NCBI GenBank assembly: GCA_965214475.1
Contig: OZ243953.1
Span: forward strand, 496,001-560,000
Reading direction: 5' to 3'
Length of the DNA: 64,000 nt
From: SIRX01 sp965214475
GTDB taxonomy: Bacteria > Actinomycetota > Rubrobacteria > Rubrobacterales > Rubrobacteraceae
Each line of letters begins with the position of its first letter. Within the stretch, counting starts at the first letter, position 1. The notes under the pieces were generated by a model. That model ran no database searches. It was not told where the DNA came from and worked only from the letters and a program-made list of their open reading frames with translations. A program made the translations under genes and the position numbers. This document shows positions 1 through 9,198 of this stretch, piece after piece.

Positions 1-983
1 TCGTTGTGCTAGCCAGTCTGGTTCTGGTCCTCGTTCCCGGTATTGGAGTAGAAGTTGGCGGGGCGCGAAGGTGGTTCGACCTCGGGATGATCAGCCTGCA
101 GCCCGCAGAGTTTGCGAAGGTGGCGGCGGTTATCGTTCTGAGTTGCGCCGTGTCTCGCTTCGGTACCGGCTCCGGCCTGCCGCTGGGACCGTTGCTGGGT
201 GTTGGGTTGCTCTTTTTGCTGGTGGTGTTGGAGCCGGATTTCGGGACTTCCGTAGTTCTTCTAACCGGCGTAGCCGGAGTCCTATGGGCGTCGGAGGTTA
301 GGACGCGGGACCTGTTGGTTGTCAGTGGGGTAGCCGCTACCGGTCTGATCGGGGTAATGTGGCTCGAGCCGTATCGCCGGGAGCGATTCATGACCTTCCT
401 GGACCCCTGGGCCGCATCGGAGGGTTCCGGCTACCAGATAGTGCAGTCTCTAGTGGCTATCCAGAGCGGCGACTTCTTCGGATCCGGGGCCGGTTCGGGG
501 GGACAGGGGATCGTCATACCCGAAGTGCAGACGGATATGATCTTTGCCCTAATTGGTGAAGAGTTTGGGCTGCTCGGGATGATCGCCGTTATCGGAGCCT
601 TCTGTTTTGTCGCGATCGCAGGATTCCGGATAGCGTTGCTGGCCCCATCGGTTATGGCCCGCTGCTTGGCCGCGGGTCTCGCTACTATGCTGGCCGCACA
701 GGCGATCTTCAATATCGGGGCGGCGATGAACGTTTTGCCGCTAGCTGGCATGACGCTGCCGTTTATCAGCTACGGGGGGTCTAGCCTGATAGTCTCATTC
801 GTAGCCGTTGGTATTCTCTATCGAATTTCGGAGGACAGTGAACGAGCAAGAGAGGCCAAACCTCGCCCAGGACAACCCCAAAGAGGCAAGAAACCTAGCA
901 GGAGAAACACACCCAGCGCGGATATTGATAGCCGGCGGCGGTACCGGGGGGCACGCCATTCCCGCGCTCTGCGTGGCGGATAA
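1..983 (+). CDS. ftsW: Peptidoglycan polymerase FtsW (SEDS family), 5' end cut by window edge
   Basis: Lipid II polymerase of the septal wall machinery, an integral membrane protein. The frame is open to the left edge, so the true start lies outside; about 80 N-terminal residues are probably missing. Visible are the SEDS features ARRWFDLG near the start, several hydrophobic segments, the extracytoplasmic loop with SGDFFGSGAGSGGQ, QTDMIFALIGEEFG, and the final MTLPFISYGGSS signature. The C-terminal tail is basic and Arg/Pro-rich. The last 146 bases overlap murG in another frame. RodA is the alternative, but the dcw context (murG, murC, ftsQ, ftsA, ftsZ follow) favours FtsW. Confidence 0.93.
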   Translation, partial: VVLASLVLVLVPGIGVEVGGARRWFDLGMISLQPAEFAKVAAVIVLSCAVSRFGTGSGLPLGPLLGVGLLFLLVVLEPDFGTSVVLLTGVAGVLWASEVRTRDLLVVSGVAATGLIGVMWLEPYRRERFMTFLDPWAASEGSGYQIVQSLVAIQSGDFFGSGAGSGGQGIVIPEVQTDMIFALIGEEFGLLGMIAVIGAFCFVAIAGFRIALLAPSVMARCLAAGLATMLAAQAIFNIGAAMNVLPLAGMTLPFISYGGSSLIVSFVAVGILYRISEDSERAREAKPRPGQPQRGKKPSRRNTPSADIDSRRRYRGARHSRALRGG

Positions 984-1971
984 TTTGCGAGAGAGAGGCG
1001 CTACGGTGGAGTTTGTGGGAGCGGCTTCGGGCATAGAAGCAGACCTCGTGCCCGAGGCGGGCTACAAGTTGCACACTCTTCCGCTCAAAGCTCTCGCCGG
1101 AGGGCCCATAGCGCGCGGCCGGGCGGCACTGCTATTTCTGCGCGCTTTCGGGCGTTGCAGAACTCTTATCAAGGAGTTTGGGCCGGGAGCGGTCCTCGGG
1201 GTTGGTGGTTACGCTAGTGCCCCAGTGGTTGTGGCGGCGAGCACCATGGGGACGCCGACTTTCCTGCACGAACAAAACTCGGTGCCCGGAAGAGTTAACC
1301 GTTTCTCTGGTCGGTTTAGTAACGAGGTCTTGATGACTTTCCCCGAGGCCGCCAAACATCTGAGAGATACCAACTTGGTTGGAATGCCAACCCGTAGGGA
1401 AATGTTCGTCTCCTCCAGGGAAGAATCCCTCGAACAGTTGGGTTTAGAGCCGCCGGTAGTGTTGATCTTTGGTGGGAGCGGCGGAGCACTTAGAATAAAC
1501 TTGGCGGCTGCAGAAGCTTTCCGACAAGAGACCCCATATACGGTAGTCCAGGTAGCAGGCAGACGCGACTTTTCCCGGCTCTCAACAAACAACCCGCGCC
1601 ATCACATTTTGGAGTACGTGGATGATATGTGGCATTATTTGGCCGCCGCCGATGTTGTTGTTATTAGATCCGGCGCCGGTTCGCTCTTCGATACCGCCAC
1701 AGTAGGCCGGGCATCAATATTGATCCCATACCCTTACGCGGCGGGAGACCACCAACTCCACAACGCCCGTTACTTTACCGAACGCCGCGCCGCGGAACTT
1801 CTCATGGACTCCGATGTAAGCCCCGAAATGTTGCGCCGTCGCATAGAAGACCTACTGGATGATAGAACGCGTCGTGAAAACCTGGCCGTCCGAATGAAGG
1901 CGCTAGCCACGCCGGAGGCGGCGGAGAGGGTTGCTGATACCTTGATACGCGCCGCAAACGAGAGGGAGTAA
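838..1971 (+). CDS. murG: UDP-GlcNAc transferase MurG (lipid II synthase)
   Basis: Transfers GlcNAc to lipid I to give lipid II, at the inner face of the membrane. The N-terminal glycine loop ILIAGGGTGGH and the loops GVGGYASAP, LHEQNSVPGRVNR, IFGGSGGALRIN and VIRSGAGS are all present. I chose GTG 838 because GGAGG lies at 830-834; the only other upstream choice is TTG 808, and no start codon lies between 841 and the glycine loop. This gives 377 residues, a normal length. The gene begins deep inside ftsW. It is followed by murC after one base. Confidence 0.95.
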   Translation: MNEQERPNLAQDNPKEARNLAGETHPARILIAGGGTGGHAIPALCVADNLRERGATVEFVGAASGIEADLVPEAGYKLHTLPLKALAGGPIARGRAALLFLRAFGRCRTLIKEFGPGAVLGVGGYASAPVVVAASTMGTPTFLHEQNSVPGRVNRFSGRFSNEVLMTFPEAAKHLRDTNLVGMPTRREMFVSSREESLEQLGLEPPVVLIFGGSGGALRINLAAAEAFRQETPYTVVQVAGRRDFSRLSTNNPRHHILEYVDDMWHYLAAADVVVIRSGAGSLFDTATVGRASILIPYPYAAGDHQLHNARYFTERRAAELLMDSDVSPEMLRRRIEDLLDDRTRRENLAVRMKALATPEAAERVADTLIRAANERE

Positions 1972-1972
1972 G

Positions 1973-3322
1973 ATGAATATTCACATGATAGGTATTGGCG
2001 GCGCCGGAATGAGTGGCATAGCCGAAGTTCTACACAGAAAAGGACACACTGTCACCGGCTCCGACTTGAAGGAGTCTCCGTATGTTCGTCGCTTGCAAGA
2101 GAGGGGCATTCAAGTCTACATTGGGCACGTAGCAGACCAGGTCGGGAACGCGGATCAAGTCGTAACATCTACCGCTATTCCCCCGACGAATCTGGAGCTT
2201 TTGGAGGCCCAGCGTCGTTCTATCCCTGTGATACCGCGGGCCGCGGCCCTGGCCTCTATTCTCGAAGACGGAAATAGCGTCGCCGTAGCTGGCACCCACG
2301 GTAAGACCACAACCACCAGCATGACCGCCCACGTACTGAGTGCCTTGGGCGAAGACCCTACCGCTCTCGTGGGCGGCGAGCTCAACGACATCGGAAGCAA
2401 CGTGGCCTTCGGGCGGCCGGACATGATCGTCGCTGAAGCCGACGAGAGCGACCGGTCTCTACTCTACCTTCGCCCCCAAGCTGCGATCATCACTAACGTC
2501 GAATTTGACCATCCGGATTTCTACGCTTCACTGGAAGACGTTCTCGAAACCTTCGCCGAGTTCGTACATGCACTACCGTCAACGGGACACCTGGTCACCT
2601 GCGCCGACGACTCGCTATGTCTGCAATTAGCCGAAGAGGCTCCATGTCCAGTAACCACCTACGGCATCGAGAGCGGAGAGCTGCGGGCAGAGATCCTCTC
2701 ACCCAGTTCATACACGCTGCTTGAAGATGGTGTAGAGCGCGGTAGGGTTGACCTGGGAGTCTATGGACGCCATAACATCCTCAACTCCCTGGCCGCCGGG
2801 TGTGTGGCGCGATGGCTCGGCCACGATGCCTACGAAGGTCTGTCCAGCTTGAATGCTTTCACTGGCGTGCGGAGGCGCTTTCAGATAAAGGGTGAAGAAG
2901 CCAACGTCCGGGTAGTAGATGACTACGCCCACCACCCGACGGAGCTTTCCTCTACCCTACAAGCCGCCCGCGATACTTCGGCAGGAAGGGTCATAGCAGT
3001 CTTCCAGCCTCACCGGTACAGCCGGACCAAAAAATTTCACCGCGAGTTCGGCGAAGCATTCGAAGCAGCGGACGCCGTCCTGATCACCGACGTCTACGGA
3101 GCGGGTGAACTGCCGCAGCCCGGGGTAAACGGAAAGCTAATCGTCGACGCCATCTGCGAAACACAAGGACACCCTGATGTCTACTACGTCCCGAAGCAAC
3201 AAGACATCCCGCAGGTACTAAGCACAATATCTGCCCCCCACGACACTGTACTAACGATGGGGGCCGGAGATATCTCCCACGTAGGGGAGGAATTATTGGA
3301 GTTGCTGGAGCACCCAGGTTGA
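1973..3322 (+). CDS. murC: UDP-N-acetylmuramate--L-alanine ligase MurC
   Basis: Cytoplasmic ATP-dependent ligase that adds L-alanine to UDP-MurNAc. The 449-residue protein has the N-terminal IGIGGAGMSGIAEVL nucleotide-sugar fold, the ATP loop VAGTHGKTTTTSM (about residue 103-115), the EADESD stretch, the FDHPDFY motif and the C-terminal FQPHRYSRT and DVYGAGE segments of Mur ligases. ATG 1973 follows murG by one base with a GAGGGAG ribosome site. murB, often next to murC, is absent here; the following gene is ftsQ, whose start overlaps the murC stop (TTGA). Confidence 0.97.
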   Translation: MNIHMIGIGGAGMSGIAEVLHRKGHTVTGSDLKESPYVRRLQERGIQVYIGHVADQVGNADQVVTSTAIPPTNLELLEAQRRSIPVIPRAAALASILEDGNSVAVAGTHGKTTTTSMTAHVLSALGEDPTALVGGELNDIGSNVAFGRPDMIVAEADESDRSLLYLRPQAAIITNVEFDHPDFYASLEDVLETFAEFVHALPSTGHLVTCADDSLCLQLAEEAPCPVTTYGIESGELRAEILSPSSYTLLEDGVERGRVDLGVYGRHNILNSLAAGCVARWLGHDAYEGLSSLNAFTGVRRRFQIKGEEANVRVVDDYAHHPTELSSTLQAARDTSAGRVIAVFQPHRYSRTKKFHREFGEAFEAADAVLITDVYGAGELPQPGVNGKLIVDAICETQGHPDVYYVPKQQDIPQVLSTISAPHDTVLTMGAGDISHVGEELLELLEHPG

Positions 3323-3987
3323 CGAAATTTCTGCGACCCATCTGTGTCTCGCTCGCCGTCGCCGTTCTGACTGCGATCTTAGTCTACATCGTAGCCTACC
3401 TCGTATACCCGGTCACGGGTGTCAAGGTCCAGGGAGCCCGCATGGTGCCCGAAACCCAAGTGTGGAACTCCGTGCCGGACCGTGCAAGCCTCCTTACCCT
3501 CAACACAACTCTGCTAGAGCGCCGGCTGGGGGCTAACCCTTGGGTTAAAGGAGTCAAAGTGCTAAAAGATTGGCAGTCGGGTATAGTTACGGTTGAGGTT
3601 GAGGAACGGCGGCCGTTTTTGAGTGGAGAAGTGGATGGGCGCAAGGCTGTATTTGCGGCGGATGGAACCGAGCTTCCGCGCCTTGGAGGGGCGGATCTAC
3701 TGGGTATCGAAACCAATGAAGAACGCTTGGAGAGTATCTTGAGCAGCGGGCAAACTTTAGAGAAAAACGGTGTGGCCGCTGAGTCAATAACAGGGTTGAG
3801 CCCTGGTGGGGTTGAAGCTCTGGTAGACGGACGGCGCGTGATCTTCTCCGATGAGGTCCGGGCCGGTCAAGCCGCGACTCTTCCGGAGGTTATGCGGCAG
3901 AACCCGGATGCCCCGGTCTTTGATCTCCGGTCACCGGAGCGCATAGTGGTCGAAGAAGTATCGGTCGTCGGAGAGTCGGAGGGGTAA
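3319..3987 (+). CDS. ftsQ: Cell division protein FtsQ (POTRA domain)
   Basis: Bitopic divisome protein that links early and late division proteins. The 222-residue product has a short cytoplasmic N-terminus, one membrane helix (about residues 10-30), then a POTRA domain starting at YPVTGVKVQGARMV with the NPWVKGVKV and VEVEERRPF segments typical of FtsQ/DivIB, and a beta-rich C-terminal part. The TTG start overlaps the murC stop, so the two are probably translationally coupled. The Arg residues conserved at the end of the beta domain are less clear, so the gene call leans on POTRA plus position before ftsA and ftsZ. Confidence 0.92.
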   Translation: MTKFLRPICVSLAVAVLTAILVYIVAYLVYPVTGVKVQGARMVPETQVWNSVPDRASLLTLNTTLLERRLGANPWVKGVKVLKDWQSGIVTVEVEERRPFLSGEVDGRKAVFAADGTELPRLGGADLLGIETNEERLESILSSGQTLEKNGVAAESITGLSPGGVEALVDGRRVIFSDEVRAGQAATLPEVMRQNPDAPVFDLRSPERIVVEEVSVVGESEG

Positions 3988-3996
3988 CGAGGAGCT

Positions 3997-5199
3997 TTGG
4001 CGCAGTCGCTGATACACGGCATAGATGTCGGCACGACAAAGATCGTAGCCATCACCGGCCAAGTAGACGACCAGCGGGGCACCCTCGAAGTCCTGTCGGT
4101 CGGAGAAGCCCCGAGCTACGGATTGAAACGTGGCGTAGTAGTGGACAGGGAATCTGCTGCGGACTCGGTCGCGGAGGCGATGAACGCCTGCGGTATGGGG
4201 GACGTGCCTGCGGTAGTGGGCATAGCCGGCAGCCACATTTCTTCGTTCAACACTGAGGTGACGCTTCTCAATCGCAGCCGCAACCTATCCATTACCGATA
4301 GGTTTGTCCGCAAGCTAGAGTACGAAGCGCGAGAAGCCGTTGTAGACGAAGATGAACAGGTCATACACGTTGTTCCACGGAGCTACGTGCTGGACGGCTC
4401 AGAGGGTGTGCAGCAACCAGTTGGACTCGCGGCCCGCAAGGTAACCATGCGGGCCCACACGGTAACCGGGGCTATCTCCAGCATTCAAAACCTTCTCTAC
4501 GCCGTGGAGGACTGTGGGGCCCGCGTGTCGCAAGTAGTGCTGGAACCTTTGGCATCCGCCGAATCATGCCTCCGGGCGGCGGACCGGGATGCCGGCGCCG
4601 TTCTCATAGATATCGGGGGCGGCACTACCGATATGGCGGTTTTCCTGAAAGGCGCGTTGGTCCATACGGATGTCATACCCATCGGCGGAGAGAGCTTCAC
4701 TTCCGACGTTGCCTACGGCTTCAAGGTGCCCTACGAAAGCGCAGAGAGGTTAAAGATCCGCTACGGTACTGTGCTCTCGCGCATCGTCGACTCTGTGGCC
4801 GCTGTCAATTTGAACAATAAGCACTACAATGCCCACTTTCTCAGCCAAATACTGGAATACCGGGCCCAGGAAGTCTTTGAATATGTCAGCAATTCACTAA
4901 AAGAAAATGGCCTCCGGACGCAAATATCCGGCGATGCGGTACTTACTGGTGGAGGTTCTCTCCTCGACGGTATGACCGAGCTTTCTGAAGACATTTTAGG
5001 CCTTCCTGCCCGTACTGCCATCCCTTACGAAGTGAAGGGAAACTTTAACGTTCTACGGAAACCTCAGTACGCAACCTCGGTCGGACTACTAACCTTTGCC
5101 GCTAAGCAGGGTAAAGCTAAACCTAAAAGTAAAGGTGCGCGGGTTAACAGTTTTGGTAGCATAGTGGAGTCTATAAAAGGTTGGTTCCGGGGCGTGTGA
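3997..5199 (+). CDS. ftsA: Cell division protein FtsA (actin-like Z-ring anchor)
   Basis: Actin-like ATPase that tethers FtsZ to the membrane. The 400-residue protein begins with the phosphate-1 motif GIDVGTTKIVAI, has the 1C SHI-insert region (GIAGSHISSFN), phosphate-2 VLIDIGGGTTDMAVF and the adenosine motif VLTGGGSLLDGM. The C-terminus IVESIKGWFRG looks like the amphipathic membrane-targeting helix. TTG 3997 has GAGGAG just upstream. Most Actinobacteria lack FtsA and use SepF; here both are present (sepF at 7.8 kb), which points to a deep-branching lineage. Confidence 0.96.
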   Translation: MAQSLIHGIDVGTTKIVAITGQVDDQRGTLEVLSVGEAPSYGLKRGVVVDRESAADSVAEAMNACGMGDVPAVVGIAGSHISSFNTEVTLLNRSRNLSITDRFVRKLEYEAREAVVDEDEQVIHVVPRSYVLDGSEGVQQPVGLAARKVTMRAHTVTGAISSIQNLLYAVEDCGARVSQVVLEPLASAESCLRAADRDAGAVLIDIGGGTTDMAVFLKGALVHTDVIPIGGESFTSDVAYGFKVPYESAERLKIRYGTVLSRIVDSVAAVNLNNKHYNAHFLSQILEYRAQEVFEYVSNSLKENGLRTQISGDAVLTGGGSLLDGMTELSEDILGLPARTAIPYEVKGNFNVLRKPQYATSVGLLTFAAKQGKAKPKSKGARVNSFGSIVESIKGWFRGV

Positions 5200-5244
5200 C
5201 CCGGCTGGCGTTGAGAAAACAGTCAACGGAGGGTTGAGAGCGGT

Positions 5245-6330
5245 ATGTTGGATGCGGGCACGAACTATCTAGCGGTAATAAAAGTTGTCGGGATTGGCGG
5301 TGGCGGGACCAACGCTGTGAACCGCATGATCAACTCCGGTTTGCAGGGGGTTGAATTCATTGCGGTCAACACGGACGCCCAGGCGCTTCAGATGTGTGAC
5401 GCGGATCAGAAGATCCACATCGGAGAGAAGATCACCCGCGGACTAGGTGCCGGCGCAGATCCCAAGATCGGGGCAGAGGCTGCCGAAGAGAACAAAGCCG
5501 ACCTCGAGGAATCTCTGCGCGGCGCGGATATGGTTTTCGTCACCGCCGGTAAGGGTGGCGGTACGGGCACCGGGGCCGCTCCGGTAGTAGCCAAGATTGC
5601 GCGCGAGTCCGGCGCTCTTACGGTAGGGGTCGTCACGCGGCCGTTCGCGTTCGAGGGTCGGCGGCGCTCGACCTACGCTGAGGAAGGTATCAAGAAGCTC
5701 CGGGAGAACGTTGACGCACTAATCACCATTCCCAACGACCGGCTTCTGGACGTTGCGGAGAAGCGTACCACGATGATGGACGCCTTCAAGATGGCTGATG
5801 ATGTACTCCGCAAGGGTGTGCAGGGCATAACGGACCTCATCACGGTACCGGGGCTCATCAACCTGGACTTCGCCGACGTGCGGACGATCATGCGGGATTC
5901 CGGTTCGGCTCTTATGGGCATTGGTAGCTCGAACAGTGAGAACCGGGCCGCAGAATCAGCGAAGGCGGCGATTTCCAGCCCGCTGCTAGAGGCCAGCATC
6001 GAAGGAGCAACGGGAATTATCCTCAACATAACGGGTGGTAGTGATCTGGGCCTCTTCGAGGTCAACGAGGCGGCTGAGATCGTCCACAATGCCGCCCACC
6101 AGGAGGCTAATCTGATCTTCGGCTCTGTAGTTGATGAGAGCTTCGGGGATCGGGTGAACGTCACGGTCATCGCGACGGGCTTTGATCAGAGGATGGCGAA
6201 CCAGCGCAGATCCGAGCGGCCAGGCTTGGAATTCGATGAAGAAGAGTTGGCCCCGCCATCATCATCGTCATCGTCTTCTACCCAGGAGGGCGACCCGCTC
6301 GATATACCAGCCTTTCTCCGCCGCCGGTAG
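5245..6330 (+). CDS. ftsZ: Cell division tubulin FtsZ
   Basis: GTPase that polymerises into the Z ring. The 361-residue protein contains VVGIGGGGTNAVNRM, the tubulin signature GGGTGTGAAPVVA, the T7-loop region DLITVPGLINLDFADV and the conserved C-terminal peptide DIPAFLRRR, the docking tail for FtsA and SepF. The linker before the tail is short and contains a run of serines (residues about 333-341). ATG 5245 sits downstream of GGAGGG. The 45-base gap after ftsA shows no clear promoter. The FtsR-like regulator at 59.7 kb is a candidate trans-acting regulator. Confidence 0.98.
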   Translation: MLDAGTNYLAVIKVVGIGGGGTNAVNRMINSGLQGVEFIAVNTDAQALQMCDADQKIHIGEKITRGLGAGADPKIGAEAAEENKADLEESLRGADMVFVTAGKGGGTGTGAAPVVAKIARESGALTVGVVTRPFAFEGRRRSTYAEEGIKKLRENVDALITIPNDRLLDVAEKRTTMMDAFKMADDVLRKGVQGITDLITVPGLINLDFADVRTIMRDSGSALMGIGSSNSENRAAESAKAAISSPLLEASIEGATGIILNITGGSDLGLFEVNEAAEIVHNAAHQEANLIFGSVVDESFGDRVNVTVIATGFDQRMANQRRSERPGLEFDEEELAPPSSSSSSSTQEGDPLDIPAFLRRR

Positions 6331-6352
6331 ATAGCTGCGATAAGATAACGGC

Positions 6353-7108
6353 GTGGATACGACCTCGCTATGGAAATTAAAAACCGCCTCCGGCCACCAT
6401 CAGGCCGGGGGCGCTGTATTTGTTGTGCCAGAACCGGAGCCGGATGGGGCACGGGTTCAGTTCTTTACCCGTCTTGGCGGTGTCTCGGAACCCCCATTCG
6501 GCAGCCTGAATGTTTCCATGACTGTCGGGGACGACCGTGATGCGGTGACGGAGAATCTCTCGCGCATCAAGGATTCGATGGCCGGAAATTCGTCGGCCTG
6601 GGTGCAGCAAATCGCCGGGGACGAAGTCGTACGGGTAGATGAGCCTGGCTTTGCGGGGCGGGCCGATGCTCTCGTAACGGGAAAGAATGACTTGGCTCTG
6701 GTAGTTGCCGTAGCGGATTGTGTGCCGGTAGCGCTGGTTGGAGACAAAGAAGTTGGAATGGTCCACTCCGGATGGCGCGGAACTCTATCTGGAATAAGTG
6801 GAAAGGCCGTTCGGGCATTGAATTGCGATAGTGTGAAGGCTTATATAGGGCCTTGTATAAGACAGTGCTGCTACGAGGTATCCGAAGAGCTGGCAGGTGA
6901 GTTTGCTGATCGGTTCGGACCCGAGGTGATCTCGGGTCGCAATCTCTCGCTGCCGGATGCAATCAAGGCGGATCTCGAAGAGCAGGGCGTCGGTGACGTA
7001 CAAGACCTCGGGTTGTGCACGGGGTGCCGTCCGGATCTCTTCTATTCCCACCGCAAGCAGGGACCAACTACCGGGCGAAGCCTGGCGACGGTGTCGAAAG
7101 TTTCGTAG
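6353..7108 (+). CDS. pgeF: PgeF/YfiH family (laccase-domain, purine nucleoside phosphorylase-like)
   Basis: Members of this family have been assigned peptidoglycan-editing and zinc-dependent purine nucleoside phosphorylase/adenosine deaminase activities. The 251-residue protein shows the family metal ligands in the segments VADCVPVAL, MVHSGWRGT and YIGPCIRQCCYEV, and the end motif LCTGCRPDLFYSHRK. It lies directly after ftsZ and before yggS, the standard place in Gram-positive bacteria. The GTG start follows ftsZ by 22 bases. The stop codon overlaps the start of yggS (TAGTG). Confidence 0.92.
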   Translation: MDTTSLWKLKTASGHHQAGGAVFVVPEPEPDGARVQFFTRLGGVSEPPFGSLNVSMTVGDDRDAVTENLSRIKDSMAGNSSAWVQQIAGDEVVRVDEPGFAGRADALVTGKNDLALVVAVADCVPVALVGDKEVGMVHSGWRGTLSGISGKAVRALNCDSVKAYIGPCIRQCCYEVSEELAGEFADRFGPEVISGRNLSLPDAIKADLEEQGVGDVQDLGLCTGCRPDLFYSHRKQGPTTGRSLATVSKVS

Positions 7109-7815
7109 TGGAGAGCTCAATCACTACAGAGAGTATCCGGAGCAGAATCGAAGCTGTAAGGGAGAAGGTGCAGGGAGCCCTTGAGCGCAGCGGACGCGGA
7201 CCTGACGATGCCCGTATCCTTATTGCCAGTAAGTACTATACGGTAGAGCAAACTTCCGCCCTTTTGGAGGCGGGCGTGGATTTGATCGGCGAAAACCGGT
7301 CGGAAGATCTGGCACTCAAGCAGAAAGAGTTCGGTGACGCTTTCGAGTGGCACTTTATCGGCCACTTGCAGCGTCGCAAGGCGAGAGACGTGGCGCCCAG
7401 GGTGAGCCTCATACACTCTGTTGACTCGGCGCGTCTGATCGGAGAGCTACAAAAACGAGTTTCAGAGGATGGAATCGACGTTCTCCTTCAGGTAAACGTT
7501 AGCGGTGAAGAGTCTAAATATGGAGTAGAGGAAGAGCAGGTTGAAGGGCTTTTAGAGGCTGCTGCGGAGACTGATGGGCTGGTTCGCGTTCGGGGTCTTA
7601 TGACGATAGCGCCACAGGTTGAAGAACCGGAAGATGTACGTTATGTTTTCGCAAAACTCAGAGAGATACGTGATAGGCTACGACCGATTTGGAGCCCAAA
7701 CTTCGACCTCTCGGACCTCTCTATGGGGATGAGCAGTGACTACGAGGTCGCAGTCGAAGAAGGTGCTACTTTGGTAAGAATTGGGAGGACGATTATTCAG
7801 GAGGATGGCCCGTGA
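7108..7815 (+). CDS. yggS: PLP homeostasis protein YggS/YlmE
   Basis: Fold-type III pyridoxal phosphate-binding protein without known catalysis that buffers PLP and affects amino-acid pools. The conserved PLP lysine is in ILIASKYYTVEQ; the other signatures IGENRSEDL, EWHFIGHLQRRKA, LLQVNVSGEESKYGV, GLMTIAP and LSMGMSSDYEVAVEEGAT are present. GTG 7108 overlaps the pgeF stop and gives 235 residues; a longer version from 7015 would only add residues read through pgeF. It is the second gene of the pgeF-yggS-sepF-proC-yggT-divIVA series. Confidence 0.95.
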   Translation: MESSITTESIRSRIEAVREKVQGALERSGRGPDDARILIASKYYTVEQTSALLEAGVDLIGENRSEDLALKQKEFGDAFEWHFIGHLQRRKARDVAPRVSLIHSVDSARLIGELQKRVSEDGIDVLLQVNVSGEESKYGVEEEQVEGLLEAAAETDGLVRVRGLMTIAPQVEEPEDVRYVFAKLREIRDRLRPIWSPNFDLSDLSMGMSSDYEVAVEEGATLVRIGRTIIQEDGP

Positions 7816-7824
7816 GGAGTAACG

Positions 7825-8394
7825 ATGGGAGCTAGAGATAGTCTGGAGCGAGTCGCGGCCTGGTTTGGCTTCGGCGACGTCGAGGACGAATATTACTACG
7901 AGGAAGAGGAAGAAGAGAGTGTGCCCTATGGTCGCACCGCTTACGCAGGCGGTGGCGGGGAATCCGCTCCTGCGGTCCGGCGACTTGGGCGGGCGGGGCG
8001 CTCCTCGGCTTTCGGCACTTCACTAGGGGATCTCTTCGGGAGTGATGGTTCAGACGATTACGGGCGAGAGTCAGATTCTGGACAGTCGCACCTCCGACCG
8101 GTGCCGGACCCCCGACCGGCTCGGGTTAGCGTACTGGAGCCATCCAGCTTCAACGATGCCCAACCCCTGGCTGATCGCTTTAAACGCCAACAGCCGGTGA
8201 TCCTAAACCTCCAGAACGTCGACACTGAACTCTCCCGGCGAATGGTGGACTTTTGCTCCGGTCTCACTTATGCGCTAGACGGCCAGATACAGAGCGTTGC
8301 AAACCGGGTTTTCTTGATCACACCCAACAACGTCGAGGTTAGTGCCGAAGAGCGTAAGCGCCTCGCCGAAAAGGCGTTCTTCAATCAGCTCTAG
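7825..8394 (+). CDS. sepF: Cell division protein SepF
   Basis: FtsZ-binding, membrane-associated protein that aligns and anchors Z-ring filaments. The 189-residue product has a Gly/acidic N-terminal half with a Tyr/Glu-rich stretch (residues about 20-33), and the C-terminal SepF domain beginning at SVLEPSSFNDAQPLADRF, with VILNLQNVDTELSRRMVDF and FLITPNNVEVS. ATG 7825 follows a GAGGAG box. In most Actinobacteria SepF replaces FtsA; here it coexists with FtsA, as in Firmicutes. Confidence 0.96.
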   Translation: MGARDSLERVAAWFGFGDVEDEYYYEEEEEESVPYGRTAYAGGGGESAPAVRRLGRAGRSSAFGTSLGDLFGSDGSDDYGRESDSGQSHLRPVPDPRPARVSVLEPSSFNDAQPLADRFKRQQPVILNLQNVDTELSRRMVDFCSGLTYALDGQIQSVANRVFLITPNNVEVSAEERKRLAEKAFFNQL

Positions 8395-8409
8395 GATCGT
8401 CCAGTCGGT

Positions 8410-9198
8410 TTGACCAGTGTAGGAGTAATAGGGGCGGGCAAGATCGGGGGCTCTCTCTCGATGCGCCTCGCTGAGTCCGGCAACTTCGAACTAGGTGTCA
8501 GCGACATTCACACCGAGCATCTGAAACCTTACGCCGAGCGTTACGGGATGTACGTTACGGACTCCAACGTGGACCTCGTGAAGAATAGCGACATTATCGT
8601 CGTAGCGGTAAAACCCTGGGACGTGGTGCCCGTAATGGAAGGCATATCACAGGCGGTCGAGGGCACCGAGAAAGCCGTCGCCAGCGTCGCCGCAGGCGTT
8701 ACTATAGATAGCATTTCTGAAAAGTTGCCGACAGGGACTCCGGTTTTACGGGTAATGCCGAACGTCTGCGCTTCGGTAGGGTTGGGTTCTGCCGTGGTTA
8801 CCGCCAACGAAGCGGGGCAGGATTATTTGCCGATGTTGATGGATATGTTTGGCTACGTAGGGGAGGTCATGGAACTGCCGGAACGGCTTTTCGACGCCGC
8901 CACGGCACTACACGGCTCCGGACCGGCTTACGTGGCGCTTTTCGCTGACGCACTTATACAGGCCGGAGTGCGAGAAGGCATACCACGCGACGTCGCCCGG
9001 CGGTTGGCAATAGGAACGATCCAAGGTACAGCTGTTTTGCTTCAGGAGCGGAGTGCCCACCAGGTTCGCGACGAGGTAATGACGCCTGGTGGCACGACGG
9101 CCGCCGCCTTCGTCGCGATGGAGAAAGCAGGATTCGTCGGGGCCGTCTACGACGGTGTAAACGCGGCGGCGGAACAATCCCGGGGGTTAGGTAAGTAA
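8410..9198 (+). CDS. proC: Pyrroline-5-carboxylate reductase ProC
   Basis: Catalyses the last step of proline synthesis, NAD(P)H-dependent reduction of pyrroline-5-carboxylate. The 262-residue protein has the dinucleotide motif VIGAGKIGGSLSMRL at the N-terminus, the VAVKPWDV segment, VLRVMPNVCASVG, and the family signature HGSGPAYVALFADAL with MTPGGTTAAAF. TTG 8410 is the first usable start after sepF. Its stop overlaps the yggT start (TAATG). Its place in a division cluster is common in Gram-positive genomes and probably reflects old synteny. Confidence 0.95.
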   Translation: MTSVGVIGAGKIGGSLSMRLAESGNFELGVSDIHTEHLKPYAERYGMYVTDSNVDLVKNSDIIVVAVKPWDVVPVMEGISQAVEGTEKAVASVAAGVTIDSISEKLPTGTPVLRVMPNVCASVGLGSAVVTANEAGQDYLPMLMDMFGYVGEVMELPERLFDAATALHGSGPAYVALFADALIQAGVREGIPRDVARRLAIGTIQGTAVLLQERSAHQVRDEVMTPGGTTAAAFVAMEKAGFVGAVYDGVNAAAEQSRGLGK

